Shown: positions 7,056 through 15,976, counted from the first letter of the stretch. The stretch is 27,729 nt of DNA from JBNJEA01 sp051745395 (GCA_051745395.1 JBNJEA010000029.1:1-27729); one strand, 5' to 3'. Notes: generated by a model not told the origin, from the letters alone. Numbers and translations are program-made.

Positions 7056-10000
7056 AACGCAAGAAAAGGCCGACTCCGAAAATCGCCATCAAGGCGGTCC
7101 CGGACCCAGCAAAATCGCCGTATACCGGCTTTTCCACGGTATCGACAAAACAGCCCGAATCGGCACCCAAATCCCTGCCGCCATCCAGGTCCCCCATGGG
7201 CATGGGCGGGGCGGCATCGCCGTCTGCAAATGCGGCATTGCCGGAAAACGAATCGCGCAGCCATTGCGTCCCCCGCCCGGCCCAGCCGGCAATCAAAACC
7301 TCCGGATTGCGCCAGGTCGCCTGCACATTCGGGGAAAAGTTCAGGTACACGTTCGGCCTTCTGGCCCGGACCCAATAGCCGCGGTACGGTTTTAGCCTGT
7401 GGGCATGAGAGGTCGTTGACGTGTATGCCCCGTCCTGCCAGTACCATACGGCGATATCGATATAGTCGTTGTCTCCGGAAAGGTCCTTGACGGCAACCGG
7501 GCCATTGACAATGGCGCCGCTTTCATCAAATTCAATCACCTCGATGTCTCCCCAGAGGTAGCCGGCATTGTTGGGCGGGGCCACCTGGTTCCATCCATTG
7601 ACGGATTGCGTATTGTAGAGCAGGCCGATGTTGACATCCGTGCCCGTGCTCACGTAGACGCCCTCGACTTCAAAGGACATGCCCTGTCTTGCCAGAAACC
7701 AGTACGCCCGGCCCGGCCGTACCTCAAAACCCGGATACTCCCGGTATCCGCCGACACCATCCAATGTCGGATCATAGGTGCCGATCCGGTAGTTGCGATC
7801 ATAGGCTTGTTCCATCAACGGCGCAAAAACCGCTTCCGCCGAAGGGTTGTCCGGCCATTGGACAAATGAGACCATCCGGTAGCCGGCGATGGAATCGCCG
7901 GCTGCAACCGGCGGCACGTCCTTGTCCACCTGCGTTTGCCCGAGAATAAAGGTTTCCGTATCCGACCAACTGACCCGGTTGCTGCCCGCATCCTTGAAAC
8001 CGGCCTGCCACTGGTATTTCATGCCGGTTTCCAGTTCCACCGGAAGCTCATTTAAATGGGTTGAAGAACAGCTTGTCTCCATCAAGGGGTTGCCGAATTT
8101 GCCGTATTTCCAGCATGTCTGCACATGCGCGTCATTTTCGGGGTCGCTGTAGGTATCGGCACTCAGATTCACCCGCACGGTCGATGCACCGGGCGGGGAG
8201 TCGACGATGCCCCCCTGAACCGGGGCAACCAGTGTCGGTTTTTCCGACACTTGATTGAATTGCGCGGAAATCGTCATGTTCATGGCAACACCGGTGACGG
8301 TCAGCGGATTTTCCGTGCCGGTATGATCGCCGCTCCAGCCCGTAAAGGCATACCCGTCTGCCGGCTGCGCCGAGACCGCTGTGGCGTTTCCGCCGGCTTC
8401 GATGGTCTGGCTTACGGCGCCGTCCAGGGTGCCGCCGTCTCCTGCCGAAAAGGTCACCGTGAAAGTCCCGGCTTCATTACAGTCGGCCACGCCGTTGCCG
8501 TCGGCGTCGGTATCGGCGGTGCCGCAACCGCAGGCGCCCGGTTCCGTCTTGTTCGGATCGGATGGGCAGCCGTCATTACAATCCGCAGTACCGTCGCCGT
8601 CAGAATCCGTATCGGCCGTGCCGCACCCACACTGGCCCGGCTCGGTTTTATTCGGATCTGTTACACAGCCGTCAAAGTTATCGGACACCCCGTCTCCATC
8701 GGAATCCGGCGCCACCTTGAGCTCCAAAAAATCGGCCTGGTAAAACGAATCCCAAACCTGACCGTCCGGCAGTGGTGGAAAAGAGGTGCTGGCAAATTCA
8801 CCGGCAGTGCTGCCGTATTTAATCACACTGAATGCATCGCCTTCACTCAAGGAGTAGCCATCCATCAGGGACACGCTCAACAGGCCGGCCATAGAGGCCT
8901 CGCCGCTGATATCGATTGAATCATGATAGGATGTGCCGCCCAGATCCAAAAGGATTGCCCCCGGGGCCGTTTGCTCCAAGTCACCGTTTAACACTAATGT
9001 ACCCGGTACGCCGGCGGTCTCACCGGATCCATCCGGCATGATTTGACCGGAATTGTTGCAAAGTCCTGACGGTAAACTCAGTGTACCGCTGCCATAGATT
9101 TGTCCGCTCGGCGTATTGATGAAATTGCCGTTGTCCAGCAGCAGCTCGCCTCCGCTGCTTAGAGACGCCATACCGCTGTTGATCAAATCCGTGCCGGAGC
9201 CGGAGTCGGTGATTGTCAAGACAGAGGAACTTTCGTATGAACTGACTCCGATAATGCCGCCGTTGACATGGTCGCAAATACTGCTGGAAGAAAGTTTTGT
9301 TATACCGGAAGCAAAAAAGGAACCTTGATTTAACAATATTGCGCTGATGGTTGCCGGCGCCGTTTCCGTCATGGCAGATGTATTCAAGCTGCCTTGGTTG
9401 TAAATGCCGCCGTTCTCAGACATGGCATCCCGAACCGATAACCTTGCAGTATTTGTAGAGGCGGAAACATAAATACTGCCCAGGTTAATCAGTCGGCCTT
9501 CTGTAATCAAATCTGCGGTAGCCGCATCACCGGAAATGCCAATCGAACCGTTTTCTTTATTAAGCAGCCATCCGATCTCTGCCGAGCCTTTGATATCAAA
9601 ATGACTCTCGTTTTCCAAAGCAGAGTTGAGCTTTGAAGTGCCGGCCCCAACCGACATGTTCATGGTACCCTGATTAAAAAGCCGTCGGCTCCCGAGCGTT
9701 AAGGAGGCATTCACCCCTTCGGGATTTAATGTAATATCCCCGTTATTGGGTCCAAGATACCCCCATTTTAAATGCAAATCCGAGTCCGTCACGACAAGCG
9801 CATTGGCAGCATTGTAATCCGAGACCAGCCATGCATCCATCGTATTGGTACCGCCGACACTTTCAATTGAGCCTTTATTTAGAAGGTATCGGCCTACGGA
9901 AACTTTACTGTCGATCATTTCCAAAACGCCGTCATTATCGACAACGGCTTTATTGCCCACCACAAGTTCAGCGTTTAACTGCGGGGAGCCGGAAAGCGAC

Positions 10001-12960
10001 AACGTGTCATTAAGAAAAAGATTCCAAACCGCGGCGAAATCTTCGATGATTTCCAGGATAACATCCTGGTCGGCTACCACCGTATCCCACTTTCCCGGAA
10101 TTTGAGCGGGTTGCCAATTGTAAGGCTCGTGCCAGGAATTCGGCGCCGCTGTTGCACCGCCCACCCATGACAAGACAGGCGATTCGTAACAGCCAATATC
10201 AAAAGAACTGTCGGGTCGGACCATTCCGTCGATATCCCGTTTCACTGGATCGCTGGTATCGCCTATGGGAATGTAATCGACCGCCGCCGTGCCGGCAAGA
10301 AGCCGCTTATCTGGGCCATAACTCGGAAGATCCGTTATGTTAGTGTTGGTGGAAAGTGTGACTGTTGAGCCATTTTCCTTATAGGTTGTCCCCAATCCAG
10401 CCAGATCATTATATTCCACTCCCGGTGGTTCGGCACCGAAATAACTGATGCCCACTTCGAGATTGGCAATAATGTTATAAAAAATTTCCGGATAGGACGA
10501 ATTGGCATTATTATCCAGTTTAACCCCGGTGGTGCCTGAAACCTGACTGCCGTCGCTGGTATCAATGGTATTGTGATAAATACCCGCAAAGCCGTCATCC
10601 AGGGTGACATTAATTCCGCCGAGCGACGTGGAATCTATAAGAACAAGGTTGTTCTTAATGATCGTCGAGCTCTGGGTGCCCGGATTCAGCATCGTGCCAA
10701 CAATCGCCCAATCATTGTCAGAAAACCGGTTCCGGGTCACCGTCGCATGCGTATTGCCGATTTCAACGGCGGAAGCAAAGCCCCGGAACTCAAGATTTTC
10801 GATAACGACACCGGCGACGGAATCGATCCGGACGCCTGAAAAACCAGCGCCGCCGCCGTCCAGTACCGGTTTGTCGAAGCCGGCGCCGATAATCGTCACA
10901 TTAGGCTGAGTGATGACCAGTGATTCGGATAATGTATATTCATCGGCCATTACATGGATAAAATACCGTTGATCATCGCTTGCCGGAACGGTACCGGCAT
11001 TGATATGATGGATCGCATGAGAAAGCGACTGCCAGGGGGCTTCAGGTGTGCCCAGACCGGTTCCCGAATACCATCCCACGAAATAGTGGCCGGGCTCATA
11101 ACTGGGTGTCAAGGAGGCATCGTTTGGGTCCGTGCCTTTTTCGATTTCTTCTCCATCCGTGTAGCCGTCCCCGTCTGAATCGCTGCTATATGGCAAAGTA
11201 TTTTGCTCGAATTCAGCCAAATCCGTCAAGCCGTCTCCGTCGGCATCACCCTGGCCGTCTGATGCGCTAATGGATTCAAGATTATTCTGCTCCCATGTAT
11301 CGGACATCCCGTCGTTATCTTCGTCCTCAGCATCGTATTCCAGGGCGCCGATATCCGCGGCCTTAGCGGCCGGCAGGGGACGGGGCCGGCTTTTCAAATC
11401 CTCCGTCACCTGCGGATTTGATATGGCATCCCGGCAGGGCGAATCCTTGGAAAGATAATAATTGTTCTCCTGAACACTTACAAATTGAGGATTGGTCAGG
11501 AGGTCTGTTTCGGCGGGGCTGTAAGCGCTGAACTGCTGCCCGGCATCATATCCCCAGAAACAATTTTGCACGCTGTTTATACCGATCGACCCACTGCCGT
11601 TCTCAATCAATATTGCCGGGCCGGAAATGATGTTGAACCGAAGGTCGAGTTCGCCGGCTGCCGTTCCGTCATCTGTCACCCGAATACCGGCTTGTGAAAA
11701 CCGATCCAGCGTGTTGTGGAAAATCACTGGATTGACAGTGGCCCCGGAATCGACTTCTATGGAAATCGCACTGTCCAAAATGCCGGTGGCAGGGGCATAT
11801 ATCAGGTTATTTTCAATAACGGGCGCGGCACTTGTCCCCGAGGCCAGGATGGCGATGCCCGTCATGTTTTCATATAACATATTTTTCTTAATATCCGGGT
11901 CAGCCCCGATAACCCGGATGGCAGCGCCTTTTTCACTGCAATGAGAGTGACCGAAAACCCGGTTTTCATAAACCTGCTCCGCCCCGGAATTTTCGATCCA
12001 TATCCCCGTTGTCTGAGGCCATCCCTTGGAACGGATTTCAGTGTCATAGAGGCGATTGGCTGAAGCATTGCTGCCGATAATCTTGATGCCGGCGCCTGCG
12101 CCTGGTGACCCACCTGATGCCCCTCCGTTGTTGCCGATAATTACGCCGCTGACCGTGTTGCCGCCGGCTCCGTCAATATGAATGCCGTTGTGGGCATTAA
12201 AAAGGATTTCACATTTTCTGTGGATCGTATTGCCCGCGGCATGGGAATCCACATAAATGCCATGCCCCCCGTTATGATGAATCCGGCAGTTCTCCACCAC
12301 ATTGTTGTCGCCGTATATGTCAATCCCGTGTTCTGCGAAGTTTCGGATTTCCAGGCCGTAAAGGGTAATGGACGAACCTTCGAGGTTAAATCCGCGCGTC
12401 CAACCGGAGGCGCCGGTACCATCCAGCACGGTTTTATCCGGGCCGGCCCCGGCAATGACGACATGTCCCTGTGTTATGGGTAAAGGCGCATCACTGGCGG
12501 TGCTCAAAGAACCGATGGCTTCATTTCTGTCCATCGAATAAATGCCGTGAAAGACATGGATCACGTAGGGATCGCTTTCCGAGGCGGAAACGGTACTGTT
12601 GTTATTGTTGATATGGTGTATGGCATGATGTAGCGACCGCCATGGGCTTTCAAATGTTCCCAATCCTATTTCCTGACTGCTGGCATCTACGTAGTAATGT
12701 CCTGGTTCGTATTGTGGCAGATCGGTTTCAACATTTGGATCTGAACCTTGTGCGATTTCTTCCCCATCGGTATAGCCGTCTCCATCTGTATCGGCAAGGG
12801 TAGAATCTGTCTCATAGCTATATTCCCGGCTATTTCTCAAACCATCCCCATCCTCATCAACCAAAGCGGCATCCGCATAAACCGGAACCATGATCATGCC
12901 TGAAAAGATTAGTATCGCCGCGATTTTCAAAATTTTTTGCATAATCGCCCTGCACCCCAT
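7012..12960 (-). CDS. Giant secreted beta-helix surface protein with TSP3 repeats and CTERM-like tail
   Basis: A 1982-residue exported protein of unknown function, probably an adhesin or surface-layer protein. Layout: signal peptide 1-31; calcium-binding thrombospondin type-3-like repeats 35-75 (DTDGDGYTDGEE); parallel beta-helix 1, about 85-540, ending DIGALEYD; TSP3 repeats about 545-615; beta-helix 2, about 620-925, ending DIGCYES; a passenger-like beta-solenoid about 935-1415 with repeated N-x-G turns; Cys-containing TSP3 repeats 1418-1497; an InlB-type repeat 1499-1568; a fibronectin-like domain about 1574-1684; and a Trp/Tyr-rich domain about 1690-1880. The tail has DSGCF (1934-1938), a hydrophobic stretch (1952-1969) and RR, resembling CTERM sorting signals. 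The start is supported by AGGAGG 6 nt upstream. Third gene of a locus with FecR and TPR-barrel proteins. Confidence 0.9.
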   Translation of the reverse strand: MGCRAIMQKILKIAAILIFSGMIMVPVYADAALVDEDGDGLRNSREYSYETDSTLADTDGDGYTDGEEIAQGSDPNVETDLPQYEPGHYYVDASSQEIGLGTFESPWRSLHHAIHHINNNNSTVSASESDPYVIHVFHGIYSMDRNEAIGSLSTASDAPLPITQGHVVIAGAGPDKTVLDGTGASGWTRGFNLEGSSITLYGLEIRNFAEHGIDIYGDNNVVENCRIHHNGGHGIYVDSHAAGNTIHRKCEILFNAHNGIHIDGAGGNTVSGVIIGNNGGASGGSPGAGAGIKIIGSNASANRLYDTEIRSKGWPQTTGIWIENSGAEQVYENRVFGHSHCSEKGAAIRVIGADPDIKKNMLYENMTGIAILASGTSAAPVIENNLIYAPATGILDSAISIEVDSGATVNPVIFHNTLDRFSQAGIRVTDDGTAAGELDLRFNIISGPAILIENGSGSIGINSVQNCFWGYDAGQQFSAYSPAETDLLTNPQFVSVQENNYYLSKDSPCRDAISNPQVTEDLKSRPRPLPAAKAADIGALEYDAEDEDNDGMSDTWEQNNLESISASDGQGDADGDGLTDLAEFEQNTLPYSSDSDGDGYTDGEEIEKGTDPNDASLTPSYEPGHYFVGWYSGTGLGTPEAPWQSLSHAIHHINAGTVPASDDQRYFIHVMADEYTLSESLVITQPNVTIIGAGFDKPVLDGGGAGFSGVRIDSVAGVVIENLEFRGFASAVEIGNTHATVTRNRFSDNDWAIVGTMLNPGTQSSTIIKNNLVLIDSTSLGGINVTLDDGFAGIYHNTIDTSDGSQVSGTTGVKLDNNANSSYPEIFYNIIANLEVGISYFGAEPPGVEYNDLAGLGTTYKENGSTVTLSTNTNITDLPSYGPDKRLLAGTAAVDYIPIGDTSDPVKRDIDGMVRPDSSFDIGCYESPVLSWVGGATAAPNSWHEPYNWQPAQIPGKWDTVVADQDVILEIIEDFAAVWNLFLNDTLSLSGSPQLNAELVVGNKAVVDNDGVLEMIDSKVSVGRYLLNKGSIESVGGTNTMDAWLVSDYNAANALVVTDSDLHLKWGYLGPNNGDITLNPEGVNASLTLGSRRLFNQGTMNMSVGAGTSKLNSALENESHFDIKGSAEIGWLLNKENGSIGISGDAATADLITEGRLINLGSIYVSASTNTARLSVRDAMSENGGIYNQGSLNTSAMTETAPATISAILLNQGSFFASGITKLSSSSICDHVNGGIIGVSSYESSSVLTITDSGSGTDLINSGMASLSSGGELLLDNGNFINTPSGQIYGSGTLSLPSGLCNNSGQIMPDGSGETAGVPGTLVLNGDLEQTAPGAILLDLGGTSYHDSIDISGEASMAGLLSVSLMDGYSLSEGDAFSVIKYGSTAGEFASTSFPPLPDGQVWDSFYQADFLELKVAPDSDGDGVSDNFDGCVTDPNKTEPGQCGCGTADTDSDGDGTADCNDGCPSDPNKTEPGACGCGTADTDADGNGVADCNEAGTFTVTFSAGDGGTLDGAVSQTIEAGGNATAVSAQPADGYAFTGWSGDHTGTENPLTVTGVAMNMTISAQFNQVSEKPTLVAPVQGGIVDSPPGASTVRVNLSADTYSDPENDAHVQTCWKYGKFGNPLMETSCSSTHLNELPVELETGMKYQWQAGFKDAGSNRVSWSDTETFILGQTQVDKDVPPVAAGDSIAGYRMVSFVQWPDNPSAEAVFAPLMEQAYDRNYRIGTYDPTLDGVGGYREYPGFEVRPGRAYWFLARQGMSFEVEGVYVSTGTDVNIGLLYNTQSVNGWNQVAPPNNAGYLWGDIEVIEFDESGAIVNGPVAVKDLSGDNDYIDIAVWYWQDGAYTSTTSHAHRLKPYRGYWVRARRPNVYLNFSPNVQATWRNPEVLIAGWAGRGTQWLRDSFSGNAAFADGDAAPPMPMGDLDGGRDLGADSGCFVDTVEKPVYGDFAGSGTALMAIFGVGLFLRFTSRRPAGFHKAPR
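8470..8709 (-). repeat. Tandem 99-bp (33-residue) Cys-rich TSP3 repeat inside giant protein gene
   Basis: Two full units in tandem encode DPNKTEPG, CGCGTADTD and DGxGxADCN with alternating acidic calcium-binding DxDxDG motifs and paired cysteines. The 99-bp period is visible in DNA: GTATCGGCxGTGCCGCA begins at 8510 and again at 8609. The cysteines would suit disulphide-stabilised stalk segments outside the cell. Confidence 0.8.
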
Positions 12961-12990
12961 CGATTTCCTCCTGCAGTTTAAGTATCGAAA

Positions 12991-13017
12991 ACCTTTGATC
13001 CCTCATTCATCAAAGGT
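12991..13017 (-). promoter_or_regulatory. Inverted repeat between fecR-like and giant protein genes (possible attenuator)
   Basis: A perfect 9-bp stem (ACCTTTGAT / ATCAAAGGT) with a 9-nt loop, followed on the transcribed strand by TTTTC. It lies in the 83-bp gap between the FecR-domain gene stop and the giant gene's ribosome-binding site at about 12966-12971. The stem is AT-rich and the T-run short, so it would act as a leaky terminator or mRNA stabiliser rather than a strong stop. Confidence 0.5.
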
Positions 13018-13043
13018 ATATAGATCTTTTGCTCTCCTTCGCC

Positions 13044-14093
13044 TTACTGAACCGGTGCACCGGGGAATTCCGGCAGTGCGGTTTCTTCTATGAGTTCGGG
13101 TTCGGATTTCTCTTCAAAGGCTTCATCCTGAATATCGTGTACTTCCTGGATCTGCTCGCGGGTTTCATTGATCTCGATGTGGCGGGACGGCTCCGGGTTC
13201 AAATCCCCGTCCCGCCGGAAAACCTCATTTGCCGGCACGGGCGGCACCAACTGTTCTTCCGCCACCCTGAACCGGAGAGGTTCTTGCCCGATATCCGCCT
13301 CTGCTTCCGTTTTGCGGTCTTCGGCCGCCTTCGGCCTTGGTTCCGTTTCAAACTTGCCGGACTCTTCTATCTCCGGCGGCTGCAGCGTAAATTCGCGAAG
13401 CAGGCGCTCGATTTCTTCGGCTTCGAGTTTCTGCGCGGCCGCCGGGGCTTCGCCCTGACGGACCCGTGTCCGCTCAAAATCCCGCAGCACCAGGGGCGGC
13501 GAATCCGGCATGTCGCTGCTGATGACCTCGAGCACGGTCTCGGAAAGGGTCGTGATCTCGGTAATACCGGCCGAAGCCGCGATGACGAAATCCGAGCCCC
13601 TGACCCCGGCCACGGAGGTCTCGGTTTTGACCTTGAACTCGGAATGCCTGGCATCAACGAGTTTCTTGACAATGAAGCGCGCCTTGCCGAGGGCCATGCT
13701 CAAAAACGAGGAGCGGGTCTTCTGCTCGGGCGAATACACGCTTTTGTTGATGGACAGCCGGGTTTTCGGCGAAAGGGTCATGTAACTGCCGTCCTGTAAG
13801 GAAAACCCCAGATGGGCGTCTTCAAGGGTGACCAGGGTGTCGTTTTTATAAATGGAGGCGGCCTTGGCCGCCTTGTATGCGACCGACCGGTCGTCCGGGT
13901 GAATAATAACGGCTTCGCCCCGCACATCGTCAATGGTGCCGACGGGCGCCCCGACTCCCGGTTGATACTGCTTTTTGACAACCATGTCCGGCGGCAGCAG
14001 TTCGGCTGCTGCCGCCGGAAAAACGGCGCCGGTCGTCACCCCCCACACACACAGGGCCAGCAGGGCGGCAAAGATGGGCATCTTTAGCTTCAT
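13044..14093 (-). CDS. Periplasmic FecR-domain protein
   Basis: Exported protein with a FecR domain. Two in-frame ATGs are possible: 14099 is only 3 nt from AGGAG, while 14093 (MKLKMPIF) is about 9 nt away and is preferred. Signal peptide is about residues 1-30. The FecR domain is about 45-200 and includes GTIDDVRGEAVI, VTLEDAHLGFSLQDGSYMTL and FKVKTETSVAGVRGSDF, the hallmark VRG strand. Residues about 240-350 are acidic, Pro/Glu-rich and probably disordered. There is no membrane anchor, no FecI-type sigma factor and no TonB receptor nearby, so a classical anti-sigma role is unlikely; a periplasmic or wall-linked scaffold is more plausible. It sits 9 bp after the TPR-barrel gene and is clearly co-transcribed with it. 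Confidence 0.9.
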   Translation of the reverse strand: MKLKMPIFAALLALCVWGVTTGAVFPAAAAELLPPDMVVKKQYQPGVGAPVGTIDDVRGEAVIIHPDDRSVAYKAAKAASIYKNDTLVTLEDAHLGFSLQDGSYMTLSPKTRLSINKSVYSPEQKTRSSFLSMALGKARFIVKKLVDARHSEFKVKTETSVAGVRGSDFVIAASAGITEITTLSETVLEVISSDMPDSPPLVLRDFERTRVRQGEAPAAAQKLEAEEIERLLREFTLQPPEIEESGKFETEPRPKAAEDRKTEAEADIGQEPLRFRVAEEQLVPPVPANEVFRRDGDLNPEPSRHIEINETREQIQEVHDIQDEAFEEKSEPELIEETALPEFPGAPVQ

Positions 14094-14108
14094 ATGCATC
14101 TGCTCCTG

Positions 14109-15593
14109 TTACAGGTTTGCTGTCACGGAGACGGTGACCGCGTTTCGTTCATAGTCATACAGACCGATATTGGAGTCATTGCGTGTAAAATTGTAATCCA
14201 CGGCCAGGCGCAGCCATTCGTAAACCACCGGCCGGGCCAGGGAAAGCGCCGCATAATAGCGGTTGTCCTCCCGTTGGATTCCGATTACCGCATCCGGCTG
14301 GTCATAATCTTTTTCATCATAAATGCCGGTGACGGTCACCTCGATTTTTTCGACAACCGGACACCCCATCCGGATCCGGGCTTCAAACTCGTCATGCGCC
14401 TCGTCGTCCCGGCGGGCCGAATTATCTTCCAACCCGAAGCCCCAGCTCAGATAACCGGGGCCGACGGCGTGAAATACGTCGAGATCCCCGGCATTGGCAT
14501 GACCGTCGCGGCCGCTGCCCTCGAAATAATTGTTTATCATGTAACGGTACCGGAGCCGGGCATGGTGCTGTTCGTTGAGCTGCCAGGTCATCTGCGGCGA
14601 GAAGCTGTGGCGCATCAGAAAACTGTCTGCGTGGACCCAGTAGTAGGCGGGCTGATAGGAAATGCCCAATGCCAGGGGCGCCGCCTGGTATTTTACATAA
14701 ATGTCGCCGATGCTGCCGGTGATATCATAGTCGGTTAACTTGCCGTGCCGGGTCTGATAATGGCTGTAGCCGGCGCCGGCTTTAAATCTGTGCTGATTGA
14801 CGACGTGGTAACGCCCGGAAAAATACCCCACGAAGGACCAGTCGCTTTCGTCGGCGAAGACGTCTTCGTCTATCGGCTCCAATTGCACATTGTCGTCGTA
14901 TTGCACCCCGGTCTGCAGATAAAGCCGGTAGCGTTTGCGCCCCTGCTTTTGCGCGTCTATAATCTCAAGCCATTGCTCGGCGTTGCGGCTTAACCGATCC
15001 GATGCCGCGCCGGCTTTAACGGCGGCAAACCGTTCCGCCGCGGTGTCGGGTTCCTCCAGCCGAAACAGGCAAATGCCGGCATAATAGTCGGCGTTGGCCC
15101 GCACGCTCGGGCTCATCCGTTTGGCACGATCAAGGTAGTCTATGGCTTTTTGATACCGTTTGAGTTCATACAGACAGATCCCCGCCCGGTAAACCGCCAG
15201 CACATGGGTCTCATCTGCTTTGATGCGTTTTTCAAACAGGTCCAGGGCGGCCTTGAAATCCTTTTGCTGCTGCGCAAGCAGCGCCCGGTCGTAGGTCAGC
15301 CCCACGCGGTCCGGTTCTTCTTTTTCAACCATCCGAAGATAATGGGCGGCTTTTTCTGTTTGATTGAGTTTCAGGCAGGTTTTGCCCAGGTAGTGATAAA
15401 GCCCCACATCATAGCGATCGGATTTCAGCGCCCGGGAAAAATAATCCAGCGCCTGCCGGTAGTCGGCCTGCTCATAGGCGAAAACCCCCAGGTCATAATA
15501 GCCGCTGGTCCGGCCCGGGCCAGCGGCCAGCGGCGCACAGGTCCATATGGCCACCAACCCGGTCATCACAGCTACAAACAGCATTCGTTGCAT
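14109..15593 (-). CDS. TPR-repeat outer-membrane beta-barrel protein (Slam/DUF560-like architecture)
   Basis: A 494-residue exported protein: signal peptide about 1-24; four to six TPR repeats about 30-215 (YYDLGVFAYEQADYRQALDYF, AVYRAGICLYELKRYQKAIDYL); then from about 220 a run of alternating amphipathic strands starting RLYLQTGVQYDDNVQLEP and ending in NAVTVSVTANL, as in outer-membrane barrels. A periplasmic TPR domain fused to a C-terminal barrel is the architecture of Slam-type (type XI) export modifiers and of some secretin-independent surface-protein translocators. Family membership is by architecture only. The start is supported by GGGGAG 6 nt upstream. First gene of the locus with the FecR and giant proteins. 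Confidence 0.85.
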   Translation of the reverse strand: MQRMLFVAVMTGLVAIWTCAPLAAGPGRTSGYYDLGVFAYEQADYRQALDYFSRALKSDRYDVGLYHYLGKTCLKLNQTEKAAHYLRMVEKEEPDRVGLTYDRALLAQQQKDFKAALDLFEKRIKADETHVLAVYRAGICLYELKRYQKAIDYLDRAKRMSPSVRANADYYAGICLFRLEEPDTAAERFAAVKAGAASDRLSRNAEQWLEIIDAQKQGRKRYRLYLQTGVQYDDNVQLEPIDEDVFADESDWSFVGYFSGRYHVVNQHRFKAGAGYSHYQTRHGKLTDYDITGSIGDIYVKYQAAPLALGISYQPAYYWVHADSFLMRHSFSPQMTWQLNEQHHARLRYRYMINNYFEGSGRDGHANAGDLDVFHAVGPGYLSWGFGLEDNSARRDDEAHDEFEARIRMGCPVVEKIEVTVTGIYDEKDYDQPDAVIGIQREDNRYYAALSLARPVVYEWLRLAVDYNFTRNDSNIGLYDYERNAVTVSVTANL

Positions 15594-15976
15594 GGCTTAC
15601 TCCCCAAAAGTGTGCGTTACGTCCCGGAACCGAATAAAAATAACGAAATAACAAGACTCTTTTTGATCAAAAGACACACGCAACCCTTTTACTCACCTAA
15701 ATTGAGCGTTTCAGATTTTTAAAAAAATGATTTTGTATAGGATTATAGCAATTTATATTTAAAAATCTGAAACCCTCCGGGATTTCCAATTTTGCCGCAT
15801 CTACTGCGTCAGATGCAGCCTCGCATAGTCCACTATCGCTCGTCTGCATCTTCCTTGTATCTGCGGCAAACTTGAAAATCGCTCAATTTAGGACTCAATC
15901 CGTTTACGAGTCGGCAGGTACAAAATGAATTCTGAAGCAAAGGGCGAAAAACGCTGGCGGGAAAATTTGTTCAGGG
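15594..15976. other. Intergenic region upstream of TPR-barrel gene
   Basis: This 383-base gap contains the start region of the surface locus (15594-15690), mobile repeat copy C (15696-15892) and the short downstream region of the HD gene. A perfect 12-bp palindrome, TTTTGATCAAAA, lies at 15661-15672, about 70 bases before the TPR-barrel start, and could be an operator. I see no consensus -35/-10 pair close to the gene; the TATAAT inside the repeat, read on the minus strand with TTCAGA 18 bp upstream, is a possible promoter. Confidence 0.6.
15696..15892 (-). mobile_element. 197-bp MITE-like element, copy C, with 13-bp TIRs and 5-bp TSD
   Basis: The ends are perfect 13-bp inverted repeats: CCTAAATTGAGCG at 15696-15708 and its complement at 15880-15892. 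Both sides carry the direct repeat ACTCA (15691-15695 and 15893-15897), a target-site duplication. The first 62 bp (15696-15757) are the reverse complement of the 62-bp core seen at 1901 and 16986. The other 135 bp form a long imperfect hairpin, with TTGCCGCA/TGCGGCAA arms around AGATGCAG/CTGCATCT and a central ATAGT-CC-ACTAT. A second perfect inverted pair of 16 bp (GTTTCAGATTTTTAAA, 15708-15723, and 15758-15773) encloses the core. It has no coding capacity, so it is a non-autonomous element. Confidence 0.8.

Noticed and set aside
8470..8709. Tandem repeat considered as a CRISPR-like array
   Set aside because: The 99-bp period is a multiple of three within an open frame encoding calcium-binding repeats; no spacers.
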